The notes beneath the pieces were generated by a model, which was not told the DNA's origin, did not search any database, and saw only the letters and a program-made list of their open reading frames with translations. The position numbers and the translations under genes were made by a program. DNA of 64,000 bases from Armatimonadota bacterium (lineage in GTDB: Bacteria; Armatimonadota; Zipacnadia; Zipacnadales; JABUFB01): NCBI GenBank assembly GCA_013314775.1, contig JABUFB010000011.1:290634-354633 (forward strand), written 5' to 3'. Of the stretch, positions 9,249-18,110 are shown one piece after another (position 1 is the stretch's first letter; every line of letters begins with the position of its first letter).

Positions 9249-10940
9249 TCAGCGAGCCGGAGCCAGCAGGTAGACCCTCATATGCGCGGTAGGAGGGAAC
9301 CAGAAGTCCGGCGAGTAGCCGAAAGGCGGCGCGAAGGTCTCCACCACCCGGTAACCCATCCTCCCGTCCAGCAGCGCCCGTACGTACCGTACCCCCTCGG
9401 GGAAGGGCACCTGGCCGGTCTCGATGGCGGTCAGGCTGTCGGTGTCGATGACGATCCAGTCGGGACGGCGCTCCGCAAGGGCTTCGGGGGTCAGCCTCCG
9501 CGCGGCACGTTGAGCCTCCTGCCGTAACTCCGCCAGCACTCTGCGATGCTGGCCCATCCACTCTTCCCAGTCGTGCTTGACCTGCCTGTGATACCAGTTG
9601 AACAAAGGCGCGACCGGGGTTTCGGTGGGATGCACCAGGTGCGGCTGCCCGGCCATGGGGATCCTGCAGGCAAGCAGGCCGGCCGGAACCTTGATGCCAA
9701 CGGGAGAGTAGTATTCGACCACCTGCCCCTGCGCTCCGTGCTGCTCCAGCCATTGTTCCATTCGATTTCGCGGGTCCAGATCGAACAGGCGTACCGAGAT
9801 CACCGAGAAAGCCCCGAGGTGCATTAGCGAGGCCAAGACGAGCACCGCAAGAGCAACCTTCGGCCAGGAGCGTTTTGAGGAGGCCATCGCGCCGCAGACT
9901 GCCGTCGCTCCGAAAGCGGACAAGACCGCACCCGCCGTCAGAGAGTTGCGTACGTCCCCGGTCGGGCTTACCGTAAAGTACACGATCACGAGCAACGCCC
10001 ACGGCACCACAGCGAGTGCAAGACGCTTCAGGAGCGGCCTTCGGGCACGCAAGCACGCGATCGCCCCGGCACCCCCCAGCACCGCCCAAGGCCAGCCACC
10101 CCACGAGCGTGCCCAGCGGTCGGGGGTCATCCACCACTGGTAGTCTGGAATCGCGTGCACGGCCCGCTTGGCTGCGGTGGGGTTCGTGAGGTTCTGCCTC
10201 CAGTACGTGCGAGCGTCCGTCACTATCTCCGGGCAACCCACCAGCACACCGGCCACGAAAGCGCCGGCTCCCAGGGCCCAGCACCTCAGTAACCCACTCC
10301 AGCCGGGACGCTCCGGGAACATCACCAGCGGCGTGATGCCCAGGGCCAACACCAGCAACCCCGCCACCGGTTTCGTCGTCGCCGCGAGGCCCGCGAGAAA
10401 CGCCGCCGCCGCATACCAGCGCAGGTTGCCCTGTCGCACCGACAGATACAACGCGCCAACGCTGAGGACGGACCAGAAGAACAGGGGGGAATCAATCGTG
10501 GCGAAGTGCGATGTGACGATGCGCACCGGCAGGGCAACCAGAACCAGTGCCGCAAGGCATGCAGCCGCCAAGCCTGCCGCGTCGGCGAAAACCAGAAAAA
10601 GGACCACGACCGCCAGACCGCTCTGCACCGCGCTGAGCGTCCGCAGGCGCAGAACCATTCCCGCGTGGACCTCCGGCCGAGTAGACACCCCGCCCAGGTC
10701 GGCGTCGTCCGAACCCGCATGGGCGCGCAGGTAGGGCGTCACAAGGGCCCCGGCCAACCTGCGGTGATGGGTGCCGTAGTGGTAATTCCGCCCGCCTTCA
10801 GTTTCGAGCAGCAGATCCCCCGGCCGCGTCAGTTCGTCCGGGTTCCACCGCAGCGGCAGACCCCAGTCGATCCCCAGAAAACTTATACCAACACTGCAAG
10901 CGAGGATCAGCACACTGATCCCCGCAAGGGTCCACTTCAT
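9249..10940 (-). CDS. multi-pass membrane glycosyltransferase, GT39/ArnT-like
   Basis: 563 residues with a long series of hydrophobic helices and a short N-terminal lumenal-type motif, WNPDEL, just after helix 1. Aspartate-glutamate in this position is characteristic of the GT-C fold glycosyltransferases (dolichyl-P-Man protein mannosyltransferase and ArnT families). Residues about 400-560 form a soluble C-terminal domain. It likely transfers a sugar from a polyprenyl-phosphate donor at the membrane. Donor and acceptor are unknown. ATG 10940 follows GGGGGACAGTGA. It is convergent with the PAC2 gene (17-base gap). Confidence 0.85.
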   Translation of the reverse strand: MKWTLAGISVLILACSVGISFLGIDWGLPLRWNPDELTRPGDLLLETEGGRNYHYGTHHRRLAGALVTPYLRAHAGSDDADLGGVSTRPEVHAGMVLRLRTLSAVQSGLAVVVLFLVFADAAGLAAACLAALVLVALPVRIVTSHFATIDSPLFFWSVLSVGALYLSVRQGNLRWYAAAAFLAGLAATTKPVAGLLVLALGITPLVMFPERPGWSGLLRCWALGAGAFVAGVLVGCPEIVTDARTYWRQNLTNPTAAKRAVHAIPDYQWWMTPDRWARSWGGWPWAVLGGAGAIACLRARRPLLKRLALAVVPWALLVIVYFTVSPTGDVRNSLTAGAVLSAFGATAVCGAMASSKRSWPKVALAVLVLASLMHLGAFSVISVRLFDLDPRNRMEQWLEQHGAQGQVVEYYSPVGIKVPAGLLACRIPMAGQPHLVHPTETPVAPLFNWYHRQVKHDWEEWMGQHRRVLAELRQEAQRAARRLTPEALAERRPDWIVIDTDSLTAIETGQVPFPEGVRYVRALLDGRMGYRVVETFAPPFGYSPDFWFPPTAHMRVYLLAPAR

Positions 10941-10986
10941 TCACTGTCCCCCGGCAAGATTCTCTGCACCAGCACTCTGGTCAGCG

Positions 10987-11994
10987 TCAACCCACGATCT
11001 TCCCGATGCCCACCAGGTCCGTCCGGTGCTTCTGGATATCCTCGCCTCCGCTGATGATGAAACGGCCGTCGGGCATGCGTCGGATGTTCATACCCACCAC
11101 CGGGATCGGCAATTCGCCGGCGTCGGCATAGACGCCGGTCGTCTGGTCGAACCGCAGGATCCGGTCGGTGAACCCCTCGGGGCGCATGGACGCCGCCGGC
11201 CAGGTGACGAACCCGCCCAGGATATACACCTGTCCCCCGCAGCCGATGGCCTCCCAGCCCCGCGCCGCACAGGGAGCATCGGGGAGGCGCTGCCAGCGGT
11301 CTTTCACGGTGTCGTAGACCAGCGCATCGTCGGAGTTCGCCATTCCTTCGGGCATCTGCCGGTAGCCGCCGAACACGTAGATGAAATCACCAACCGCAGC
11401 CGCCGCGCAGAGGGTCCGGCCGGAACCCGGCATGGGCCGCGATGTCCTCCAGCCCTGTTCGGGGTGCTCAGTGTCCAGGATGAGGATGTCATTGTGGACC
11501 TTGCCCTTGAACCCACTGTCCGCTGCCCCGCCGATGACATACAGCTTGCTGCCGATGGCCACGCTGGCGGGATAGATACGGGGTTCGGGCACCGACGGTC
11601 CCCATACCCAGTGGTATTGTTTGCCCACCTTCCGGCAGACCATGGTGTAATCATAGTCCTTCTGCCCGTCGCTCCCCGAGACCACGTACAACCGGTCGTT
11701 GATGGCCAGTCCGCCGCCATACGAGACCGCAAAGGGCATCGCAGGGCCCGCCGACCAGCTATCCTCTCGCGGATCGTAGATGTCGAGGTGATCCGTCCAG
11801 ATCTTCTTCTCACCGTCAACCCAGTAGGTGCCCCCGGCGGAGAGCAACTTGCCATGAACGAAGCCCGTCACCTGCCCGCCCTTGCCGATGGGCATTTTCG
11901 CGGCGGGCTCCCAGACGAACCTCGGAGCACCCCAGACCGTGACCGCAAGCGGCAACAGGAAGGCCGAGGAAACCAGGACTCTCGTGGCTCGCAT
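10987..11994 (-). CDS. secreted Kelch-repeat propeller protein
   Basis: 335 residues with a signal peptide (FLLPLAVTVWGAPR). Kelch-type blades recur, with a hydrophobic run then GG: LYVVSGSDG, LYVIGGAAD, IYVFGGYRQ and VYILGGFV. Each has a Trp and a following DPREDSW-type turn. The fold resembles N-acetylneuraminate epimerase (NanM) and galactose-oxidase-like propellers, but no catalytic residue can be assigned. With the sialidase-like gene at 2-3.6 kb this hints at glycan or sialic-acid processing. It sits between two minus-strand membrane-protein genes and could be co-transcribed with them. Confidence 0.85.
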   Translation of the reverse strand: MRATRVLVSSAFLLPLAVTVWGAPRFVWEPAAKMPIGKGGQVTGFVHGKLLSAGGTYWVDGEKKIWTDHLDIYDPREDSWSAGPAMPFAVSYGGGLAINDRLYVVSGSDGQKDYDYTMVCRKVGKQYHWVWGPSVPEPRIYPASVAIGSKLYVIGGAADSGFKGKVHNDILILDTEHPEQGWRTSRPMPGSGRTLCAAAAVGDFIYVFGGYRQMPEGMANSDDALVYDTVKDRWQRLPDAPCAARGWEAIGCGGQVYILGGFVTWPAASMRPEGFTDRILRFDQTTGVYADAGELPIPVVGMNIRRMPDGRFIISGGEDIQKHRTDLVGIGKIVG

Positions 11995-12068
11995 GCCAAT
12001 ACCTCCGAACTAAGTGTGCCGGCCGATGCAGGTCTGCTCGGCGCGGTCGGTAATGCCGCCACTCTGCG

Positions 12069-14066
12069 CTACCCGAACCATACGCCGTAACGCAGGAAGA
12101 TTCCTCCAAGTGCCGCGCCCAGCGAGCCCCACAGTGCGCCGGCAACCAGGAAATGTCCCAGCGCGAAGCCCAGGAACCCGGGGAGCGCCGCGAGATACGC
12201 CTGGTGCCCGCCATAGCGCAGAAGGATGGACTTGATCACCCAGACGATGAAGAAAGGCCCCCAGATTAGCTGCCCGTAGGAACACGACATCGCGTAGCCC
12301 AGGGGGTGGAAGGGCCAGCCGAAGAACCGCACCCGCATGATGCTCAAGAATGCGATGAGCGCGCCGCCACCCACTGTGGCCACAATGCGCGGTGTATCCG
12401 GCGGCGTGGGCAACTGGATTGCTCGCCAAAGGCCGGCGTATTCGGCCTGGGCCGTCGTGGCTCCCCAGATCCCGCCGCGCAAGCCCACCGCCCCTTCCTC
12501 GTAGTATGGAACGAAATGGAAGTAGAACGACGACAGCGCTCCCACCGCCACCGCGCCCATCAGTAGCCAGAACGTGCTGGACTTTCGGACTCCGCCACCC
12601 TCGCCCAGTGTCAGGCTCTCGATTCCGTAGCCCGAAATGCTGGGGAAGTATCCGCGTGACAGCAGTATCAACAACGTGAATACCGTGGGAGAGCGAAAGT
12701 TCGGGCCGATGCCCACCCAGGAACGGGAGTTCACGAAATACCGGATCGCCTTGTGCGCGAGCCCGTAGGGGAATGCCCACACCAGCGGGACGCCGGTTTC
12801 AGCCCGCAGGCGGCCGTACACCACCGACACTATCACCAGGACTGTGAAGTACACGAGGGTGAGTACGACGTTCATCCCCGCTGCCGTCCCGAAAATGATG
12901 AGCCCGATGAAGCCTGCCACTGCCCCAACCAGTGCCCATTTGTAGGTGTTCAGCGGCCGTCCGTGCTTGTCTGGGGTTGGGTCGAACCACGCGCGCCAGG
13001 CAAGCGCGAAAGAATGCCGGGCCTTCCAGAAAAGAATAACACCTAGCACCAGGTAAGCGCCGATCCCTTGCTCCTGGCTGAAGGGCGCACCCGGCAGGCG
13101 ATATCCCGACGCCGACATGATCACGCCCTGAATCTTGTTGAACAGGTGGAAGAACCAGATTGAAAAAGACAGTTCCGTAGAAATCAGGTAGCCCAGGCCG
13201 ATGAGCTCCGGGCGCAGGTCGGCGGTGAAAGGACGCAGGGCATTCCAAGGCGCACCTGTGAGCGCAGTTCCCAGGTCCACCCGCAGTCCACCGCTGGGGC
13301 CGCCGAAGAACACACCCCGCACGATATTCACCGCGTTCAGCACGAACGCAAGTCCTATGCCGATCCAGGTGGCCTTCGACCGAAAGAACGGGACATCACT
13401 GTATTCCGGGTCCACGATCTGCAGCGGAAGACGCACCAGGGGGAACACCAGGCGCTCCTCCTCCACCCACGGCTCGCTGAACAGGATCATCAGGCTGAAA
13501 AGCGTGCCCCCGAATATGAGAAAAAACGCGGTCCAGGCGATCATCGGGATACGCCAGGCATCCCACGGGACGTGGCCTGTTGGCGAGCTTTCATACAGCC
13601 ACTTGTGGACCTGCGGGTCATCCGGCGCCAGCCAGGATGGGATGAATTGGGCCAACTCCTCCAGGGGCGCGGCGGGGCTCGTGTAATAGAACGGCGCGCT
13701 AACGCAACCGATGAGGAATCGGCCAATGCCGCAGCCCATCATGGTGGTGGCCACGGTCACAAAGAGGAAGATGGTGATCAGTTCAGGGATGCTCAGAGCC
13801 CGGATGCGCCGCGTCCTGTTCAAGACCCCATTGACGATGAGTAGGAGAACCAGCGCTCCTACTCCCGGGATGGATGGGACCGCTTCGGTCCCCTGACACG
13901 CGAGGGCGATGATTTCGGACTGCCGTACCCAGTATCCGCTTAGCCAGGTGAGGACAAGGGCGATTGCGACGGCTCGGAAGGTGATCCCAGTGCGGACCGG
14001 CGCGCTCGCGGCTTCAAAGCTCCCCTCGAAGTGCGGCCGGTCTGCTGCGATGTCGTGTGTTTTCAA
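12069..14066 (-). CDS. large multi-pass membrane protein, DUF6785/DUF6784 type
   Basis: 665 residues with about 12-14 hydrophobic segments. The opening pattern (TFRAVAIALVLTWLSGYW...) and the internal FPLVRLPLQI and RAETGVPLVWAFPYG segments match a family of large transporter-like proteins (DUF6785, distantly OPT-like) common in Planctomycetes and Armatimonadota. It probably transports an unknown substrate. The start is TTG 14066 with a poor Shine-Dalgarno; no better in-frame start is obvious, so the N-terminus is uncertain. It is divergent from the metallophosphoesterase gene. Confidence 0.85.
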   Translation of the reverse strand: MKTHDIAADRPHFEGSFEAASAPVRTGITFRAVAIALVLTWLSGYWVRQSEIIALACQGTEAVPSIPGVGALVLLLIVNGVLNRTRRIRALSIPELITIFLFVTVATTMMGCGIGRFLIGCVSAPFYYTSPAAPLEELAQFIPSWLAPDDPQVHKWLYESSPTGHVPWDAWRIPMIAWTAFFLIFGGTLFSLMILFSEPWVEEERLVFPLVRLPLQIVDPEYSDVPFFRSKATWIGIGLAFVLNAVNIVRGVFFGGPSGGLRVDLGTALTGAPWNALRPFTADLRPELIGLGYLISTELSFSIWFFHLFNKIQGVIMSASGYRLPGAPFSQEQGIGAYLVLGVILFWKARHSFALAWRAWFDPTPDKHGRPLNTYKWALVGAVAGFIGLIIFGTAAGMNVVLTLVYFTVLVIVSVVYGRLRAETGVPLVWAFPYGLAHKAIRYFVNSRSWVGIGPNFRSPTVFTLLILLSRGYFPSISGYGIESLTLGEGGGVRKSSTFWLLMGAVAVGALSSFYFHFVPYYEEGAVGLRGGIWGATTAQAEYAGLWRAIQLPTPPDTPRIVATVGGGALIAFLSIMRVRFFGWPFHPLGYAMSCSYGQLIWGPFFIVWVIKSILLRYGGHQAYLAALPGFLGFALGHFLVAGALWGSLGAALGGIFLRYGVWFG

Positions 14067-14282
14067 GTCTCGATACCGGCTCCTGTTCTCGACGGCCGGG
14101 CCGTCTGGCGTGAACGCGCAAGAATACGCGCCCTTCTGAACGTGCAGAAGGGCCCGCAGGTGAAGCGACGTGCAGCATTGTTCGCCGTGAGTATCCCAGG
14201 CACCTTCACGCTTGAAGGGAACCCAAACGACACCTTACCACGGCATGAAGGCCACAACCCGGCCGGTGAGGAAATGGATTGC

Positions 14283-15212
14283 ATGCGTATCTGTGCTGCA
14301 GCGGACATCCACTACCCGCGCTTCGGGACCGACTGGGCCCGGGCATTGGCGCGCCGTATGTGCGAAGCCGAACCGGATGTGATCATCCTGGCCGGTGACG
14401 TTTCCGCCGGGCCGGACTACCGTTATCGCCAGATCCTCAGTTTCTTCGAGACCTGCGCCTGCCCGAAGCTATTCGTCCCCGGCAACCACGACTTGTGGAG
14501 CGACGCCGAGGAGCCCGACACTCCCTGGCGCTACTCCGACGGCCTGCGCGTACTGGTGGAGGACTGTGGCTTCCATTACCTGCCCGGCGCGCCCTTCGTG
14601 CTGGGAAATGTGGGTTTCGCCGGGACCATCGGTTGGTGGGACTACGCCTACCGACAGATCGCGCCGCCATATGACGGCTTGCGCGTCACGCCGCTCGCCG
14701 CTCGGGTCGAAGAGGAAGCCACGAAGCTGGTGCCTATACCCGGGCGAGGCCTCGTCCCCTGGGAGGAACTCACCGAGACCGACTACGACGGTAAGGCCCT
14801 GGTGTGGCAGGACCGTGACGGCGCGCAACAGAGCATCATCTGGAACGACGTGGTCCACGTGGGCTGGGGCATACCGGATACGGATGTCGCCCGGCGATGC
14901 GCGAACGAACTGGCTGCCGACCTTGCGGCTCTGGGTCCCGATGTCAGGACCCTGGTGGGCGTCACGCATTTCGTGCCCTTCGCGGACCTCCTGATTGAGC
15001 ACCAGTCGGACGTGCAAGCCGCATTCTGTCGCGCATTCATGGGATCACCATTGCTGGGCGAGACGCTTGAGCGCGACCCGCGCACCCGCCTGGTGCTCTG
15101 TGGCCACCAACATCGCCAGGATGTAACCTCCCGCGGCAGAATGGTTCTGGCCGACTGCGGCGTAGCGCGGGATGATGACGGCCCCCTGCTCATCACCCTC
15201 ACCGAGGTATAG
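14283..15212 (+). CDS. calcineurin-like metallophosphoesterase
   Basis: 309 residues from ATG 14283, 11 bases after GGTGAGG; an in-frame ATG at 14274 is also possible but crowds the Shine-Dalgarno. Metal-binding motifs of the family are all visible: DIHY (D-x-H), GDV (GDxx), GNHD, and the C-terminal GVTHF and GHQH. This is a two-metal phosphoesterase of the calcineurin-like group, probably cytosolic. Substrate unknown. The following UroD-like gene starts 5 bases after the stop. Confidence 0.9.
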   Translation: MRICAAADIHYPRFGTDWARALARRMCEAEPDVIILAGDVSAGPDYRYRQILSFFETCACPKLFVPGNHDLWSDAEEPDTPWRYSDGLRVLVEDCGFHYLPGAPFVLGNVGFAGTIGWWDYAYRQIAPPYDGLRVTPLAARVEEEATKLVPIPGRGLVPWEELTETDYDGKALVWQDRDGAQQSIIWNDVVHVGWGIPDTDVARRCANELAADLAALGPDVRTLVGVTHFVPFADLLIEHQSDVQAAFCRAFMGSPLLGETLERDPRTRLVLCGHQHRQDVTSRGRMVLADCGVARDDDGPLLITLTEV

Positions 15213-15217
15213 TCGAG

Positions 15218-16378
15218 ATGACCGGTCGACAGCGCGTTCTGGCGGCACTCAACCACACGGAGCCCGACCGTACTCCGATCTTCGAGAAGCTCATCAAGTC
15301 CCCCATCGCCGACGAAATCCTGGGCAGGCCCTGCGCCGCCACCAATTTCGCGCATCAGATGGAGCGTCTCGCGGATGGCGACTGGGAGGGCCTCCAGCGC
15401 CAGAGCGCGGCGGATCTCGTCGACCTTGCGCAGATACTGGGCTTCGACATGGTGCGGCTGTACCCCAATTCCCTGCCGCCTGCACCGGAACACCGCCCGC
15501 GCCGGATTGCCCCGGATACGTGGCAGTTCGGCTCCACCATCACCGAGATCCTGCCGAGCGGCTGGCTGCGGTCGTATCCGGTCAATCCCGCCCCGCCGGT
15601 ACCCGAGGACGAGCAAGAGCGCCAACTGGAAATGTCCATCGAAGCGGAACCGGTCGAGCCCGCCTACGAGGACCGCCACTTCCTACTCTTCCGGCATGCC
15701 AAGCAAATCATGCGGGAGCGCGGCCTGGACCTGGCAATCTTCACCCAGGTCTACGGGATATACGTCTCCTCCCTCCCAGTTCCCGTCTTGCGATGGTTTC
15801 CGGAGCACCCCGAGCGGGTCCACCGCTTCTATCGACAGCGACACATTCCCGCGCTGGCCGCCTGCCGCCGGCTCATCGCCGAAGGCGCCGACATCATCGG
15901 CCTGGGCGGAGACCTGGCAAGCGATCTCGGACCCATGGTCTCCCCTGCTCATTACCGCGAGTTCATCATGCCGCTCATCCGCGAGCAGGCCGATCTATGC
16001 CACTCCCTGGGCGCTTTCTGCAGCAATGCCTCGGACGGAGACCTGTGGGCCATCGCCGATGACTTCCTGCTCGGGACCAACGTAGACGGTTTTGAGGAGA
16101 TCGACTTCGCGGCGGGGATGAACCTGCGGCGCCTCAAGGAGCGTTACGGACACCGCATCACGATGATCGGGAACATCGATATCCGACACACGCTGACATC
16201 CGGCACCCCCGAGCAGGTTCGCCGGCACACCCGCGATTGCCTCGATGCCGGCCTTGGCAACGGCGGCCACGTGATCATGAGCAGCAACTGCATCCACGAG
16301 GGCTGCAAACTGAACCTGTTCCTGGAGCACATCCGCGCCTATCGCGAATACTGGGGGCTGGAAAACCTGGAGCTGTAA
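15218..16378 (+). CDS. uroporphyrinogen decarboxylase family protein (methyltransferase-type)
   Basis: 386 residues. It opens with MTGRQRVLAALNHTEPDRTP and carries the TIM-barrel signatures ADIIGLGGDLASD, CHSLGAFCSNASDG and MIGNIDIR. These belong to the UroD superfamily. Free-standing members of this type in anaerobes and planctomycete-like bacteria often act as corrinoid-dependent methyltransferases rather than in heme synthesis. The hemE-type Arg/Asp substrate motif is not obvious. It is transcriptionally coupled to the metallophosphoesterase (5-base gap) and convergent with the prenyl synthase gene. Confidence 0.9.
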   Translation: MTGRQRVLAALNHTEPDRTPIFEKLIKSPIADEILGRPCAATNFAHQMERLADGDWEGLQRQSAADLVDLAQILGFDMVRLYPNSLPPAPEHRPRRIAPDTWQFGSTITEILPSGWLRSYPVNPAPPVPEDEQERQLEMSIEAEPVEPAYEDRHFLLFRHAKQIMRERGLDLAIFTQVYGIYVSSLPVPVLRWFPEHPERVHRFYRQRHIPALAACRRLIAEGADIIGLGGDLASDLGPMVSPAHYREFIMPLIREQADLCHSLGAFCSNASDGDLWAIADDFLLGTNVDGFEEIDFAAGMNLRRLKERYGHRITMIGNIDIRHTLTSGTPEQVRRHTRDCLDAGLGNGGHVIMSSNCIHEGCKLNLFLEHIRAYREYWGLENLEL

Positions 16379-16390
16379 AGCGGAGCGGCT

Positions 16391-17416
16391 TTACCGATCG
16401 CGCGAAGCGACCAGAGCCGCGATCTCGCGCAGGGCGTTGAGGGCCTGGGCGTCACCCTCGATCCCGGCCAGGGCAGCCCGCGAGCGTTCCACATGCTCCC
16501 AGGCAATTTCCTGCGCACGCGCCTTGCCCCCCGCTGTCTCTACGGCATCCGCGAGGGCTGCCAGGGCCGATTGCAGTTCGTCTTCCATCAATTCGCGTGA
16601 CCCAATGTCTTCAATGATCCGGCGCACATCGTGCCCATTCGAGCTGCTCAGCGCCGCAACGATGGGCAGGCTGAACTGTCCGGTGAGTACGTCGCGTCCT
16701 GCGTCCTTGCCGATCTCTCGCGCCTGCCCGAAAACGTCCAGCAGGTCGTCGGCAATTTGGAACGCGAGCCCGAGGTTGATGCCATACTCGCGCATTTTCA
16801 GGCAGTCCGGCTCGGGTGCACCGACGCTCATGGCCCCCAGCTGACACGCTGCCCCGAACAGTCCCGCCGTCTTCCCCCGGGCGATGTCCAGACAGTCTGC
16901 CTCGGTCAGTTGGAAGGGGTCAACACGCGCAAATGCGGCCTCAGAACTGGCCATGTCATCGACAACATGGGCCATAATATCGACGTAAGCCCAGTCGCGA
17001 ATGTTGGTGAGCTTGCGGTATGCGCGGGCCGCCAGGTAATCGCCGACAAGGACAGCGATGCGGTTCCCAAAGAGCTGCCTGACTGCCGGCTTTCCGCGGC
17101 GAAGGTCGGCCTCATCCACCACGTCATCGTGCATGAGGCTAGCAAGATGCAGCACTTCGAGACCCACCGCTACGTCCAGAGAAGCCGCGTTCGGTTCGCC
17201 GAAAACCTTCGCACTGAGCAGCGTGACAAGCGGGCGCAGGCGCTTGCCCCCGGCCTCAACCGCAGACAGCGCTGCGCGGGAGATTTGGTCGCACCCGTCG
17301 CCACAGATGTCGCGGAGCGCGGCTTCGACCTGGTCGGCGTGGGAGGCAACCAGAGTCCGGTATTCGCCGAAGGGATCTACGGGCGAGATGCCGACTCCGG
17401 AAATTGGCTGGTCCAT
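16391..17416 (-). CDS. trans-polyprenyl diphosphate synthase (octaprenyl/heptaprenyl type)
   Basis: 341 residues. The first Asp-rich motif is LMHDDVVDEADLRRG near residue 95; the second is FQIADDLLDVFG near residue 230. These chelate Mg-diphosphate in all E-polyprenyl synthases, which extend FPP/GGPP with IPP. Such enzymes make the side chain of menaquinone or ubiquinone. The start ATG abuts the stop of rex, so it is the last gene of the nuo operon. This fits supply of the quinone that complex I reduces. The chain length it makes cannot be predicted from the motif region with confidence. Confidence 0.92.
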   Translation of the reverse strand: MDQPISGVGISPVDPFGEYRTLVASHADQVEAALRDICGDGCDQISRAALSAVEAGGKRLRPLVTLLSAKVFGEPNAASLDVAVGLEVLHLASLMHDDVVDEADLRRGKPAVRQLFGNRIAVLVGDYLAARAYRKLTNIRDWAYVDIMAHVVDDMASSEAAFARVDPFQLTEADCLDIARGKTAGLFGAACQLGAMSVGAPEPDCLKMREYGINLGLAFQIADDLLDVFGQAREIGKDAGRDVLTGQFSLPIVAALSSSNGHDVRRIIEDIGSRELMEDELQSALAALADAVETAGGKARAQEIAWEHVERSRAALAGIEGDAQALNALREIAALVASRDR

Positions 17417-18076
17417 TCAGGGCGTCCGTTCCGGCTCAGAATCGCTTGCGATATGCGACAGGCAGAACGAGAGGATCTCCAGCTGGCTCGTCATGTCGAA
17501 GCTGCGCACGACGATGCCGGGGGGCAACGACACCTGCACTGGCGCGAGATTCAGCACGCAGCGGACCCCGGCGGCCACCACTGCGTCCACCACTTCCTGC
17601 GCCGCGGCACCCGGAACGGCCACAATCGCGATGTCAACCCCCAATTCCGGGACCAGTTCGGGCAACCGCGACATGGGCAGGATCGGCTGGTCATTGAGCA
17701 TCTGGCCGACCTTGTCGGGGCTGGCATCGAACACCCCCACCACCCGAAAGCCCCGGGGCTCGAATCCCGGGTAGCCCACCAGCGCTGACCCGAGGTTCCC
17801 GGCTCCCACCACGATGACGCGCCGATCCCTCAGAAGCCCCAGAATCCGAGTAAGTTCCTCGTGCAATTGCGGCACCCGATAGCCAAGTCCGCGCCGACCG
17901 AAGTCGCCGAAATATGACAGGTCCTTGCGGACCTGCGCGGCATTCACGTTAGCGATGGCCGCGATCTCCCAGGAGGAAACGGTCGGCCTGCCCTCGCGCT
18001 CCAGCCGGCGCAGAATTGCTCGGTAGGTGGAGAGCCGCTGTACGGTGGCCTCGGGGATGTCGAATTGCCAGGGCAT
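17417..18076 (-). CDS. rex: redox-sensing transcriptional repressor Rex
   Basis: 219 residues. The N-terminal winged helix shows AAIANVNAAQVRKDLSYFG, including the Rex hallmark VRKDLS(Y)FGxFG. The Rossmann domain has GAGNLGSALVGYPGF with its GxGxxG. Rex binds NADH/NAD+ and derepresses respiratory and fermentation genes when NADH rises. Placement directly after nuoN (34-base gap) suggests it is transcribed with complex I and could regulate it. I found no clear Rex operator at the nuo promoter. Confidence 0.95.
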   Translation of the reverse strand: MPWQFDIPEATVQRLSTYRAILRRLEREGRPTVSSWEIAAIANVNAAQVRKDLSYFGDFGRRGLGYRVPQLHEELTRILGLLRDRRVIVVGAGNLGSALVGYPGFEPRGFRVVGVFDASPDKVGQMLNDQPILPMSRLPELVPELGVDIAIVAVPGAAAQEVVDAVVAAGVRCVLNLAPVQVSLPPGIVVRSFDMTSQLEILSFCLSHIASDSEPERTP

Positions 18077-18110
18077 GTGTTCAACCCGCGGTTCCGATTG
18101 TTGTGGGAAC

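Noticed and set aside
8674..10284. 536-residue minus-strand frame overlapping PAC2 and the glycosyltransferase
   Set aside because: It overlaps two well-supported genes and has no domain or Shine-Dalgarno.
16379..16390. small hairpin between the UroD-like and prenyl synthase genes
   Set aside because: Only a 5-bp AAAGC/GCTTT stem, too weak to call a terminator.
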